From the NCBI GenBank assembly GCA_027422505.1, contig JAPQWV010000299.1:186001-250000 (forward strand): 64,000 bases of DNA. The letters run 5' to 3'. The position numbers were made by a program, and so were the translations under genes. The notes beneath the pieces are model-generated. The model saw nothing but the letters and a program-made list of their open reading frames with translations. It was not told where the DNA came from and ran no database searches. Shown here piece after piece: positions 1-10,384 of this stretch. Numbering within the stretch: position 1 is the first letter of the stretch; each line of letters opens with the position of its first letter. Source of the DNA: Craterostigma plantagineum (taxonomy: Eukaryota; Streptophyta; Magnoliopsida; Lamiales; Linderniaceae).

Positions 1-227
1 TTGCGGAATCTCTCCCCTATAATTTCAACACGATCAGGCTGCGGGGAAATGCGGCGCTCATATGAGCTCCGGTGATTGATCAGGTCATTGATCTGGTCTG
101 ACTGTCGTTGGATCAATTCAGTCAGACGATGGATGGTGTCACGTTCTCGAGTCGGGGACTCAGGTTCGTCCCTTCGACTCGTTTCTCCCACAAACTCGCG
201 CCTAGGTCTTCCTCTCGACATTCCCAT
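1..227 (-). CDS. Gag N-terminus of family-G Ty3/gypsy element, partial
   Basis: The minus-strand frame is open from an ATG at 227 (a second in-frame ATG follows at 221, giving MGMSRGRPRREFVGE) to the window edge, about 75 codons. The product begins with an Arg-rich stretch followed by a Glu/Arg-rich segment, typical of the leader of plant gypsy Gag polyproteins, which form the virus-like particle. It lies about 130 bases downstream of the primer-binding site, as expected for gag. The capsid domain, zinc knuckle and pol are outside the window. No stop is present in this part, so this copy could be relatively intact. The Gag assignment rests on position and general composition, not on a domain. 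Confidence 0.7.
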   Translation of the reverse strand, partial: MGMSRGRPRREFVGETSRRDEPESPTRERDTIHRLTELIQRQSDQINDLINHRSSYERRISPQPDRVEIIGERFR

Positions 228-360
228 GTACTATATAACATATAAATACGTAATTGAAAACACATAATCACATCGAAACACGTAATATCTACAGGCAAGG
301 CTGGTTTTCCCGGCTTCTGAGCGGCAGTACATGGACAGTCTTCAGAATCTATAACCTAAC

Positions 361-372
361 GCTCTGATACCA
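361..372 (-). other. Primer-binding site, initiator tRNA-Met type
   Basis: The reverse complement reads TGGTATCAGAGC, the standard plant LTR-retrotransposon primer site. It sits two bases inside the LTR edge at 375 and fixes the element as minus-strand. Confidence 0.93.
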
Positions 373-374
373 CC

Positions 375-2835
375 TGTGGCGACCCTACTTCCTAATTAGA
401 ATAATTGGCGGATTTCCGCAACGAAAGTCGCGGAGAACCCGATTTATTAAAAACTTTTTAATGAAAATAATATACATATATAATCTAAAGTCGGGTTTAC
501 AAAATGCGTCTGTATAATACAATGGGCCGGAGCCCCAAAAATATAAACCCGACTATCCTACGCCTCTCCACAGGTCGCGTCCCATGTACCGCTCCGCCCT
601 CAAAAGCCCGTGGAGTCACCGCCGCCAGCCAGCCTATATTTCAACCCTGACACCCATCGGTGTCGGGCTCAGTCCCACCTGAAAAATATAACCCTGAGCA
701 AAATGCCCAGTAGGTGGCAATAAAAACATGCAATATATGCGTGCGTGCACTCAACCCAATCCCATGTCCTCACACATAAAATATGCACGCTCAACCTATC
801 ACATCTCATCACATAACAGGGCCCTCGGCTAGACTCAGCACCCACGCGCGCAATGGCAAAGTACGCCATAATCATGCGGTAGCCCACGCCGGCCGTGCCG
901 GGTCGCTCCTTCCGCACACAATCTCAACTCGACGACTTTTCCCCGAGTGGCCTACCACCAACCCGGGTAGACAGGAATCTCACATCTGTCGGTCGTCCCT
1001 GAGCCAAATAATATCCAGTGGTGTCGCAAACTTCCTCTCCCACCAGGTGCTACACGAGTCTAACCTCGACGACCAATAAAGGTCACCCTACCCCACTCAA
1101 CTGACACTGTAAGGCGTCACCGTACAAATACGGTACCATCATCTCTCCCGTGCATGTCGTGAAATGCACATATAATAAATCACATAAAATACGTACACCG
1201 AAATCACGTAATCGTATAGTATTTAAACTAGGCCGATGGTTTAAAAATCCAAAAATAATATTTATAATTTAAAATATGGGTTGACCCGAAAATATATGTT
1301 ATAATACGAAAATATTTTATTTAAAAGTGATTGGGCTTAAAATCATTTTATTTAAAATATTTGGGCCTGAAATGGGGCAAAAGCCCAAAATAAATGTCGC
1401 TGGTCAACTCACACCAAAATCGGTCAAAGCCCAATTAAAATCGCCCGTAACCCACTTGGTCAACCCGCGAAAGTCGAGTCAATACCCGATTTCACGAATC
1501 GCCCGATTCTGCGTTAAAAAGCTCTGGTCAACCCGCAAAAGTAAGGTCAATGCCCGATTTCATGAGACTTTCGACGATTTCGCAAATCGTCCGATTTAAC
1601 GCTCGAAGCCCGATTTAAATCTCGCGAATCGCCCGATTTCCTTCACAGGAATCACCCCGCGATTTGAAATCAGCCCGCGAAATCCAAAATCGGCCCGGCG
1701 CTGTCTCACAGCTCGCGAAATGCTTCAGCCCGCGAAACCTGACTTCTGGCCCGCGAAAATACTCTTCACTCACACATCGCACCACATTTGGGCCCGCGAC
1801 AAAATTACACTACCCGAACCCCAAATCGGCCAATCCCTATTCTTTTAAAATCATTTTTTCGCCCGATTTACACTCAAACACAGGCCCGCGATTTCTAAAT
1901 CGCCCGAAACTTCAAATCGCCCGATTTACTGTTCTATCGGACTCATCTTCATATAAAACCCTAAATTTTCCAGAAACGTAACAAGTTCTTCATCGAATAA
2001 ACATATCAGTTAAATCATCCAGTCCAAGAACTCATATATTGAGTTCAAAATCACGTAATATCACATAGTAACATATCACGAAGTTTATAAAAATCATAAA
2101 ACTTAAAACTTTGAATTCAATTGGCCTTCCAATCGAATTCTAACCATTTTGAGGAAAATCATACGGGTAGTAGGGGCTTAAAACCACCTACCTCACTTCC
2201 AAGCTAACTTTGATTAACTACCCAAGCTGCAAATCGAACCGAGCTAGTCAAATCCCTCTTCTCTAATTTCGTCTGTCACCTCCTTTTCTTTAACCTTACT
2301 TATCATTGAGCCATGTTAAACCTTAATGACTTGTCGAAGCTTTTTAAGTTCTAACTAGTTTCTTACCTCTTTTTCCCACGTTGGTTTGATGGTCCACAAG
2401 TGAGGTTTCTCTTCCTTTTTCCTCCTTCCTTCACTTCGACTTTGAAGCTTTGCAAATGGGGTTTTGTTTTTCTTTTTGCTTCTTATCTCATTCTTTTCTT
2501 TAACAAGTAATGATATTTTTATGCTAAATATCTAGTAAGAGCATAGTCTTCAACGTGGGTTTCCCTCAATTCAAGGAACCTTGTCCTTATCTCCTTCTTT
2601 GGGTTTTTTGGTATTTCATTTGGGCTTTACTTGCTTATTAATTAGTCCAATTTTCAAGTTTGGCCTATTTTGTTTCTTGGGCTTCCTAGTCTACTTGGCC
2701 CTATGTGATTTTTATTTACTATTGGCCCAATAAATATTTTCGGCTCACTCCCGAAAAATCAGTTTCGTTCGAAAATCATCTTCATTAATTTCGAACATTA
2801 CAAAATAATCTCGTATTAATTTTACGGGTATTACA
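375..2835 (-). repeat. 5' LTR of family-G gypsy element (2461 bp)
   Basis: Plus-strand ends are TGTGGCGACC and GGGTATTACA, so on the minus strand the LTR opens TGTAATACCC and ends GGTCGCCACA. Both ends are shared with the LTRs at 34328-36713 and 38030-39046. The segment has no gene. Its middle (about 1420-1950) is packed with variants of CGCCCGATTT and CCCGCGAAA, with a TATA-like TATAAAACC on the plus strand just after the array. The short frames it contains are incidental. Confidence 0.9.
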
Positions 2836-2840
2836 ATCAG

Positions 2841-3370
2841 TCAATTCATGCACGCGCCAAGTGAAGATCATATGGAAGCTGTTTATCGGATCCTACGATA
2901 CCTAAAATTTTCCCCAGGAAAGGGTTATTTTTTGCAGGAAATGGAGATTTAGAGATCAAGGATATATAGATGCAGATTGGACTGGAAGTCAAATTGATCG
3001 CACTACATCTGGATATTTTACGTTCGTTGGAAGTAACTTGGTAACGTGGCGGAGCAAGAAACAAAAGGTTGTAGCAAGATATAGTGCAGAGGCGGAATTT
3101 CGTGGGATGGCTCAAGGACTATGTGAGTTGTTGTGGATAAAACGGATTCTATCAGATCTTGGTATATGCCCAACAAAACCGATGATGTTACAATGTGACA
3201 ACAAGGCAGCCACATCAATTGCGAATAACCCCGTTCAACATGATAGAACTAAGCACATGGAAGTTGTCAGACACTTCACCAAAGATCATCTTGAGAAAGG
3301 AACAATAACTCTTCCATTTGTCACATCAAAAGATCAATTAGCAGATATGCTAACAAAGGCTATATCCTGA
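2841..3370 (+). pseudogene. Ty1/copia pol remnant: RNase H C-terminal part
   Basis: The plus-strand translation gives the classic copia RNase H region: a PSEDHMEAVYRILRYLK block, then YIDADWTGSQIDRTTSGYF, the VTWRSKKQKVVARYSAEAEF block, and the terminal HMEVVRHFTKDHL and LADMLTKA motifs ending at the TGA at 3368-3370. RNase H removes the RNA strand during cDNA synthesis. At least two frameshifts occur between 2925 and 2990, so it is not functional. Only the last ~170 codons of pol are here; the rest lies beyond the family-G LTR that interrupts it at 2835. The downstream polypurine tract and LTR belong to the same element. Confidence 0.9.
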
Positions 3371-3428
3371 AACGATTTTCAAAGCTCACTTAACAAGTCG
3401 GGAATGATCGACATACATTCACCAACTT

Positions 3429-3740
3429 GAGGGGGAGTGTTGACGTGGGCAATTTTAGGAGGAAAATTAGTTTTTAATTAAGGAGTTGATTATGTTTTAA
3501 TGTAATTGATGTGCTAATTTTTAGACTATATATTATAGCCGTTGTCTAGACTTTATTTTAGGAAGTATATGTTAATAAATAGGATGCAATGAGATGAATG
3601 GTAAGACACGAATGAATTCATTTTATTATTCCTTAGTCTACTACTCTACAATTTCCGCCTCAATCGCTCAGCATAGGTCTTTCTACTCGTTCTTTGGCTT
3701 AAATGAGCTGTTGCGTAGATTTAGAGTTCATGTCTATAAC
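3429..3740 (+). repeat. Polypurine tract and 3' LTR of the copia remnant
   Basis: GAGGGGGAG at 3429-3437 is directly followed by TGTTGACGTG, the start of a copia LTR at 3438, about 60 bases after the pol stop. The 3' edge is not certain: the TATAACA at about 3738 is a plausible end (TGTTG...AACA), but the partner LTR is not in the window to confirm it. Confidence 0.65.
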
Positions 3741-4070
3741 ATTCAAGGGGCTATGATGGTGTTTTGTTTTGTTTTTTGAAGATTATGTTTCCGCCTAGAC
3801 TATGGTTTTGTTTTTTAAAGATTTGTGAAAAAGTTCCTTACATATTTTATAAATCCATTCTTTTTAATACATACAAATAACTTACAAATGAAATTTATTA
3901 TTTTATCTATAACTACTACGAAGCATAACATTTAGTAACATTATATATTACAACACACGCAAAGTGCGTGTAAAATACAAGATTATGTAATGGCACGTTG
4001 TTGTGCCATAAAGGGGTGGGATTGGGTCGGGTATTCCAGGGGTCGGGTACATGATTTCATCGAATATTTA
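3741..4070. other. Intergenic stretch; probable left end of the hAT element
   Basis: No gene seen. A near-perfect inverted repeat CACACGC-AAA-GTGCGTG lies at about 3954-3970. From about 4010 the sequence becomes rich in GGGTCGGGTA motifs; the complementary GACCCGAACCCGACCCG motifs appear at about 7229-7262, on the other side of the CACTA element, suggesting one hAT subterminal region split by it. Confidence 0.4.
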
Positions 4071-5270
4071 CACTAGTACAAAAGCGCAAATAGGCGACAG
4101 TCGTTATGGACTATAGGCGACGGTTTATCGGCGTCGTCAACAGCACAGTCGCCTATGGTCCTGATATGACTATCGAGTAGAAAGAACAAACCTTGAAGGT
4201 TGTTTCTTAACAACGTCGCATAAAATGTAACAATAATGCGACGGTTATTTCTTAACGACCTCCACGATCTTTTTTTTTTTAAATATTTTTTATGTTTTAT
4301 AAAATTCCTATACATCAATAAATCAAACCAAAAAAAATCCCAAAATGTCAATCCACTTATAGTCCACAATCACTAACGCATAAAAAATCAAAACAATTTC
4401 ATTGAGCAATCAAATTCATAATTATCATCCTCCAACTAATATGAAATCCACATAAACAAGTTCACACTAATAAAAATCCAAAAACAAATCACTCAACTAG
4501 ACATACGAAATGAAAATACTCGGCCCACAACTTCCGTACTTCTTCTATCGCATCCAAATCGTAAGTGAAACCTTGTAGCATCTAAAAAATATGAACAAGA
4601 AGTACAAAAAACATACAAACTTATTCAATAAGAAAGATTGTTTTATTTTTATATATACCGTCATCATGTTGCTGTTTTGGCCTTGTCCTATACTTCTGAA
4701 GAGGTCGTACATGTACCGCATAACGTAGAAGCCACACAACTCACTACCCAGACGGTTGTTGAGGGCACTTGTTAACAACAATAAATTAATTAATTTCAAA
4801 ATGTAAGTATAATTAGGAATAACTTTGCAAATCAAAAAAAAAAAGAAATACTAACCTTGCATCGTTTCCAACTAACGGGAGATGCCTTCTTCTTAGTTTG
4901 AAAGGCACCCACGTGCGTCGCCGACTTTACCGCCCTGAAATTCATAGTATACCAACATTATTATAATAAAGAAAATAGTTACTACTATTTTAACACAAGT
5001 TCAGTCGATCACGGATAGCTATCTTTCCAAGCCCGAGACTCCATAATTCACCTCCAAATGAAGGATACAACAAATCGATATTTTGCCATTGAGGGGAATC
5101 TACGGGATGTCTTAATTTTTCAGTTTTTTCCTTTCTTTCTCATGCCAACTAAGCATTTTTGCTTCTTCAACATTACAAAACATGTTGTTTAATCTACGAA
5201 CTACTGGTAGATACCACAGAACCTTAGCAGGAGCACCGCCTACTTCGTCTTTTCGCTTATAACGCCAAGT

Positions 5271-5923
5271 TTAACAAGTTGGGACACTTATCAGCAGAGT
5301 CATACTCGCCCCTATAAAGTATGCAATCGTTTGGGCACGCATGTTTTTTTTGTATTCTAAATTCAAAGGGCACAACAGCTTCTTTGCCTCGCAAGTCAAC
5401 GCCGGAAGCTCATTACCATCACGTAGCATGCTCGCAAATGTTTCTAAAAGGCTTGAGAGACACTTGTCTGAAACCCCAAATTTAGCTTTCACATTCAACA
5501 ACTTGAACATGGCAGACAATTTGAGCATCCCTCGTACAACGGAATATTATTGTCCCTAACTAGATGATCGTAAAGGAGGTCGTTCTTCATAATCCTCTTG
5601 AACATCACACAACATCTCCTCAAATTTGGTCATTTTCGTGAGATGAATTGTCAGCTACAACATCGTCCCGTCCCCCGCACAACTAGTTTCAACGACAACT
5701 GCCTCACGTGTCATATCCAATTACTGTACCCGGGTTTAAAACCAGTGACTATCGAATGTTCTAGAACAATATCACTACTCCACCATCTCATTAAAGTTAC
5801 GACACGGACATTAAATCTTCGATAGTCTCTTTTTTCTCCTATTAGTTTCCCCACATTTCGTAAATTGCTCAACACAAGCCAAATACTCAGCCGCCACTTA
5901 CTACACATCCAACGTCGATCCAT
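5271..5923 (-). pseudogene. TNP2-like CACTA transposase fragments
   Basis: Two blocks on the minus strand resemble plant En/Spm TNP2 proteins. The first (from 5923) starts MDRRWMCSK and, after a one-frame shift, continues AAEYLACVEQFTKCGETN, as in the transposase-associated N-terminal domain. The second (about 5560-5271) reads PLYEGC, then KLLNVKAKFGVSDKCLSSLL and LPALTCEAKKLLCPLNLEYK, as in the start of the transposase_21 domain. The sequence between is scrambled, and the catalytic core and C-terminus are missing. The protein would bind and cut the ends of the surrounding CACTA element; this copy cannot. Confidence 0.75.
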
Positions 5924-6239
5924 TCCATCATCTAAACTATATCAAATAAATTTGCAAATAGTCCACAAAATAACATGTAGTTCGCAAATAATGAGCAAAC
6001 CTTGAACGGTTGTCTAAGCTTATAAATCAATAAAAAACACAAATTGCAACGATTAAACACATAATAAAGCAGTAAATAAAATCTTTATTTCAACTTATGC
6101 GTCCAAAGTCAAATCGAAAAGGCCCCAACAATGTTCCCCAAGCTCAATTCGTCCAAATAAAAGGACAAGGCCCCAGATCAAAACCTAATTTTAAAAACAA
6201 AGTAAGTATTAAAATAAATCAAACGAATTAATAATTCAA

Positions 6240-6790
6240 AGCTACAACCTTATTCTCGAAACTAAATATCCCCAATTAGCCCAATTTTCGAAATTTAAGT
6301 AAGAAACAACATATATTACACGAAATTGCACCCAAATCGACAAAACATCAACCAACTGTGACCAAAACCTTAATTTCAAATCAAAAGCACCGCAAATTCG
6401 CCCAATTCTCGAAATTGAAGTATGAAACAACATAGATTACATGAAATTGCACCCTAATAGACAAAAAATCAACTAAATCGTGACCAAAACCTAATTTTCA
6501 AAACAAAACCACCCCAAATTCGCCCAATCTGGAAATTAAAGTATGAAACAACATAGATTACACGAAATTGCACCCAAATCGATCAACCAAACCGTGACCA
6601 AAACCCTAATTCGAAACAAAAACACTCCAAATTCGCCCAATCTCGAAATTTAAGTTTGAAACATCATAGATTACACAAAATTGCACCAAAATCGATCAAC
6701 CAAACAGTGACCTGAACCCTAATTTTCGAAACAAAAACACCCCAAATTCGCCCAATCTCGAAATTAAAATACAAATCGACATATATTCAT
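6240..6790. repeat. Tandem repeat, ~113-122 bp period, about 4.5 copies
   Basis: The phrase TTCGCCCAAT..CGAAATT recurs at about 6276, 6398, 6518, 6631 and 6747. Each unit also contains ACCGTGACCAAAACC-type and TTGCACCCAAATCGA-type segments. Spacing drifts from 122 down to 113 bases because of small deletions. It lies in the right half of the CACTA element. Confidence 0.85.
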
Positions 6791-7192
6791 CTTAAAATGC
6801 CCCTGTTTTTGAATCCACATAAAATGGGATACCCAATCATCAAAAGACAAAAAAACGAGTTAAAAATAAAAAAACTATACCTGTCGCCGAGAGGCCAGGA
6901 ATCGCGAAACAATCGTCGGCCACCGACCTCGAACCTAATAGCTGCCGCTTCGAAGCACCTAGGAGATCAATCTATTGTAGTCGTCGGACGTTCTCGGAGT
7001 CGGTCGCCGTTCGTTTTTTTCGAATGATAATATAGCAAAGTGAGGTAGAAGGGGGGCAACCGTCGCGTAATATCTCTGATAAGGAAAAGCGACGCTGTTT
7101 TCACAACAACCGGTCGCGTAAAACTGATAAAATAAAAAATAATAAAATATCCATCCGCTCCCTTTAGGCGACAATTGTTGTTACCTATAGTG

Positions 7193-9800
7193 CCATGGCC
7201 AATTTATTATTATGTGCTAGACCCGAACCCGACCCGATCAAATGCAGGTACCCGACCATCGAGTAGGGTAGGGTTCGGGCATTTTTTTATTTTTATTTTT
7301 TTTAAATTTTTACTTTTTTTATTTTTGAAAATTTTGATAAACTTAAATTAAGTTCAATTCCTTCAAAATAATAAAATAAACTAAACCTTCAAAGTTAAAA
7401 TAATTTAAATTCCTTAAGCAATAAAATAAATTCAACACCATCAACATGAACGATAAAATAAAGTCAACACCATCAAAAATAAAATAATTTCAACACAAGC
7501 AACGCAAAAATAAATTCAACGTCATCATCAACAACATATAGTTCAAGTAGCACCATCAACAGTAAAATAACTTCACCAAATTAGTTGTCAATACCAATCT
7601 TAGACAATCGATACGATAAAATGATCTAGTTCAACAACGTCGTAAATAGTACAACACAAAATAAGTTGTTCAACAACCATCAACAAACAAAGCTCCAACA
7701 TCAAATAGTAAAAATCGCGCAACATTACATTTCACATGTCAAATACCAATTGTCGATATATCTACACCCGTACTCTCCAATTCTACAAAAAGATAGCAGT
7801 AATAAACAAACAAAATAGTAAAATCAAGTAAATCATAAAGTAAAATGAAAACATACCACTCTCGATGTTCTCGATTACGGTCAAGTCTTCCTCAGGATTT
7901 ATTGGCTTTGAATCATGACGAATCCAATTTTGGACGCATATTAGAGCTTGCACACTTTTAGGGGACAATGAACTATGAAAAGCGTCAAGCATACGACCAC
8001 CCGTACTAAAAGTGGACACGGAAGCAACCGTAGAGACCGGGACGGCTAAAATATCTCGACCTTCTTAGAAAGCACTGGAAGCGATGGGAATTCAATTTTC
8101 ACCACTTAAGTATATCAAACCCATCATAGGGGTCCTCAATATCTTCGCTCAAATATTTATCCAATTCTGACTTCACAATGTCACTTTCTCCGTCCCTCTT
8201 TCTCTTCCTCATTTCATCAAACAAATATGTGGCATTTGTAGCAATAGACAATGAAGAACCACCACTAACTATTTGTGGAGCAAGTGGACTATCGGGCACT
8301 CCATATCTCAACTTGTACACCGTGAACAATTCTTGGATGCAACACATAACTTGTTGTTTCATAATCGACGAGGTAACACAATTGGGGTATAACCGATCAA
8401 ACGAGAAATCAATCATCTCCCACTTAGAGCGTGGATCAAGAATCACGGCATAGTACAAAATCTTGTTCACTTTCTCTATCGAGCCCGAATATATGTCGAA
8501 TTTAGTCTGCATTCGACGTGCCATATTTTTTAATTCTTCATCGTCATCCTCTAATACGAGAGATAGCACCATTTTTTTCCTTCAATCTATCTTGTACGAC
8601 AAGATTAACAATATGAGTTATACATCTCATATGAATGTACTTCACCCCCAAGATACTTGTATCAATATCACAACTATTCTTCAAATAAGCAATTGCACCG
8701 TTATTTTTATCAACCGTAATTGTATATATCTTATCAAATCCCCATTAAAATAGGCATTGCTCGACGCCGTTGCCTACTACTTCGCCTATATCACCCAACA
8801 TCGGACAATAGTTCAAACATCATCAATGAAATGGGACGTGAGAGACATATAGCTGATTCTTGAATCAAAGTCCACGTGTCCCTCGTAATACAAATGGTTT
8901 GTGACTGGTTTTTATGACCGACTTCAATCTATATCTTTCGCCCACATACATGTTGCATATGTCCTTAGTTTTTGTTTTCCGTGAAGAATTCTAAACATAG
9001 GACAACAACCGACAAGAAGTGCCCTCGTTCTCACAATTTTAAAAGGTAACTCATAAACGGCAATCATGTAACACAATGCATCAATTGCCTTACCTTGATT
9101 AAATTTCCGAGTACCGAGAGTACCGCATGCTCATTCCCACAACTCCGATATGGAAAAGCAAGACGAGTTTGACTTGTTTGAACTTCTTGCGGCGTCTTTT
9201 TACACGTTTGAAGCGATCCCTTAGAGAATTGGTTCCATGAAGCCTCAGATCGGATTTAAGCGCACTTCTACAATACTTGCACCTCGCCTTTTGCACTGTC
9301 GACTTCACAAAAGAATTTTCGAAGCGTTCCCAATATGTTGATCTAGATGCAACTACGGTTTTATTTTCCTTTGGAACCTTTTCTGTACCGTCTATCTCTT
9401 CGTCAAGCTCCAATCATCGATTTTGTCGACACTTTTACTTGGTGGAGTATCATTGGCTCCAACGTTATATGTTGTTCGATATCTTGAGATTCCCGAGCCT
9501 CTTCTTTGGTACGATTGTCATCTCCATTTGAAGCTTCACTTGAAATGCGACGACTATGACTTGCCACCTACAAATCGAAACATCTGAGATGCGATTAAAA
9601 TCTGAGCCTATTTTCACCCCGAACGCCTAAAGAACATGAACTCAAATGGCCAAATTCAACACCAAAGCTATGTCGCACATGAATTTAACAATGTATAGAA
9701 CATTAATCGAACCTTAAATCGCAAAAACTAAAAAATGAGTATGAATTTCCGGAATTAAAACGTTAGGGTCTTATAAAAGCATACCTTTGATTAAGATGAG
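7193..9800 (-). mobile_element. hAT-superfamily DNA transposon, ends not resolved
   Basis: A decayed hAT transposase gene on the minus strand occupies 7739-9560. The 3' side (7193-7738) is gene-free, opens with repeated CCCGAACCC / GTACCCGACC motifs, then becomes A-rich. Matching motifs left of the CACTA element (4010-4070), and a GTACCCGATCGGGTA at about 10124, suggest the element once spanned about 4.0-10.1 kb. I could not find a convincing terminal inverted repeat pair or 8-bp target duplication. Confidence 0.6.
7739..9560 (-). pseudogene. hAT transposase (RICESLEEPER/DAYSLEEPER-like), frameshifted
   Basis: Domains appear in the right order on the minus strand. A BED zinc finger lies at about 9360-9230 (RSTYWERFENSF then CKYC). 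A block near 8710-8580 reads DKIYTITVDK and YIHMRCITHIVNLVVQDRLK, the conserved hAT core. The DUF4413-like segment at 8572-8099 contains KILYYAVILDPRSKWEM. The dimerisation domain at about 8050-7860 contains STFSTGGRMLDAFHSSLSPK. Frameshifts separate these blocks, and stops interrupt the part before the core. The end looks spliced: GTATGT at 7856 and TTTTGTAG ending at 7783 bound a 74-base candidate intron, after which the frame closes with TGA at 7741-7739. The protein is a cut-and-paste transposase or a relic of one. Confidence 0.85.
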
Positions 9801-10384
9801 GATAACGGGGTAAACGGCGGTGACCTACAAGGATGACAGAAGGGGGTGGTTGCGATTCACAGCATTGCTCGGTTGGGGTGCGGTGCGGATGGGGTTGGGA
9901 TGCGGGTGGGGATGGGGTGCCAGTGTTGACTGTGTCTTTGCTGTGTGTGTGTGTGTCGTTTGTGTGTGCAATTCGTGTGTTTTATTATGTCTTACTTTTA
10001 TATTTTATATTTTTTTAATGGGCCAGGCCATAACTTAAGTTTCTATATTATTCTTTCCTTTTATTAGTTGGGCTAGGCCATAGCCTTCATATGGGCTTCT
10101 TTGTTTTGTAATAAATGCTGTGTACCCGATCGGGTAATGATAAACGTATTTTCTTACGTTTATATTTTTTATAATTAAGTCATTTGCGAGCTAAATTTAA
10201 TCGTTCTGAGATGTTTAACTTATATATACATATATATATATATATATTGTTGGCTTTCAAGACAATATTTGAGATCAACAAAACATTTACCGTACCATTG
10301 GAACATTATCGGGCTTAGGTTTTTGAACCTACGGCTTTACCATGGCCCATTACATTTATTTTACTTATAGCACAACAAGCCAAT
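9561..10384. other. Gene-free stretch with microsatellites
   Basis: No coding signal. It contains a GT-rich microsatellite (about 9945-9985) and a TA tract (about 10218-10248). GGGCCAGGCCATA and GGGCTAGGCCATA recur at about 10020 and 10070. It joins the hAT region to the LINE fragment. Confidence 0.6.

Larger units (their letters stand above)
1..2835 (-). mobile_element. Ty3/gypsy LTR retrotransposon (family G), 5' end, cut by window start
   Basis: Read on the minus strand, the element starts with a TG...CA LTR at 2835, followed by a primer-binding site matching initiator tRNA-Met and a gag reading frame that runs out of the window at base 1. The insertion lies in a copia pol remnant that resumes at 2836; the 5 bases next to the LTR (ATCAG, 2836-2840) should be one copy of the target duplication, but the partner copy is outside the window. 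The same LTR family recurs at 34328-36713, 38030-39046 and, in opposite orientation, 39787-40893 and 45074-46188. Confidence 0.88.
4071..7192. mobile_element. CACTA (En/Spm-type) DNA transposon, decayed
   Basis: The segment begins CACTAGTAC and ends CTATAGTG, whose reverse complement starts CACTA. Subterminal regions on both sides carry repeated GGCGAC / GCGACGG / CGTCGC motifs, the usual transposase-binding arrangement of this superfamily. Minus-strand fragments of a TNP2-type transposase lie inside. Beyond the CACTA core the terminal inverted repeats match poorly, and the flanking triplets (TTA and CCA) are not identical, so the ends are degraded or my boundary is slightly off. Confidence 0.75.

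Noticed and set aside
1664..1981. 105-codon plus-strand frame in the family-G LTR
   Set aside because: Its residues derive from the CGCCCGATTT/CCCGCGAAA word array; no conservation in the sister LTRs.
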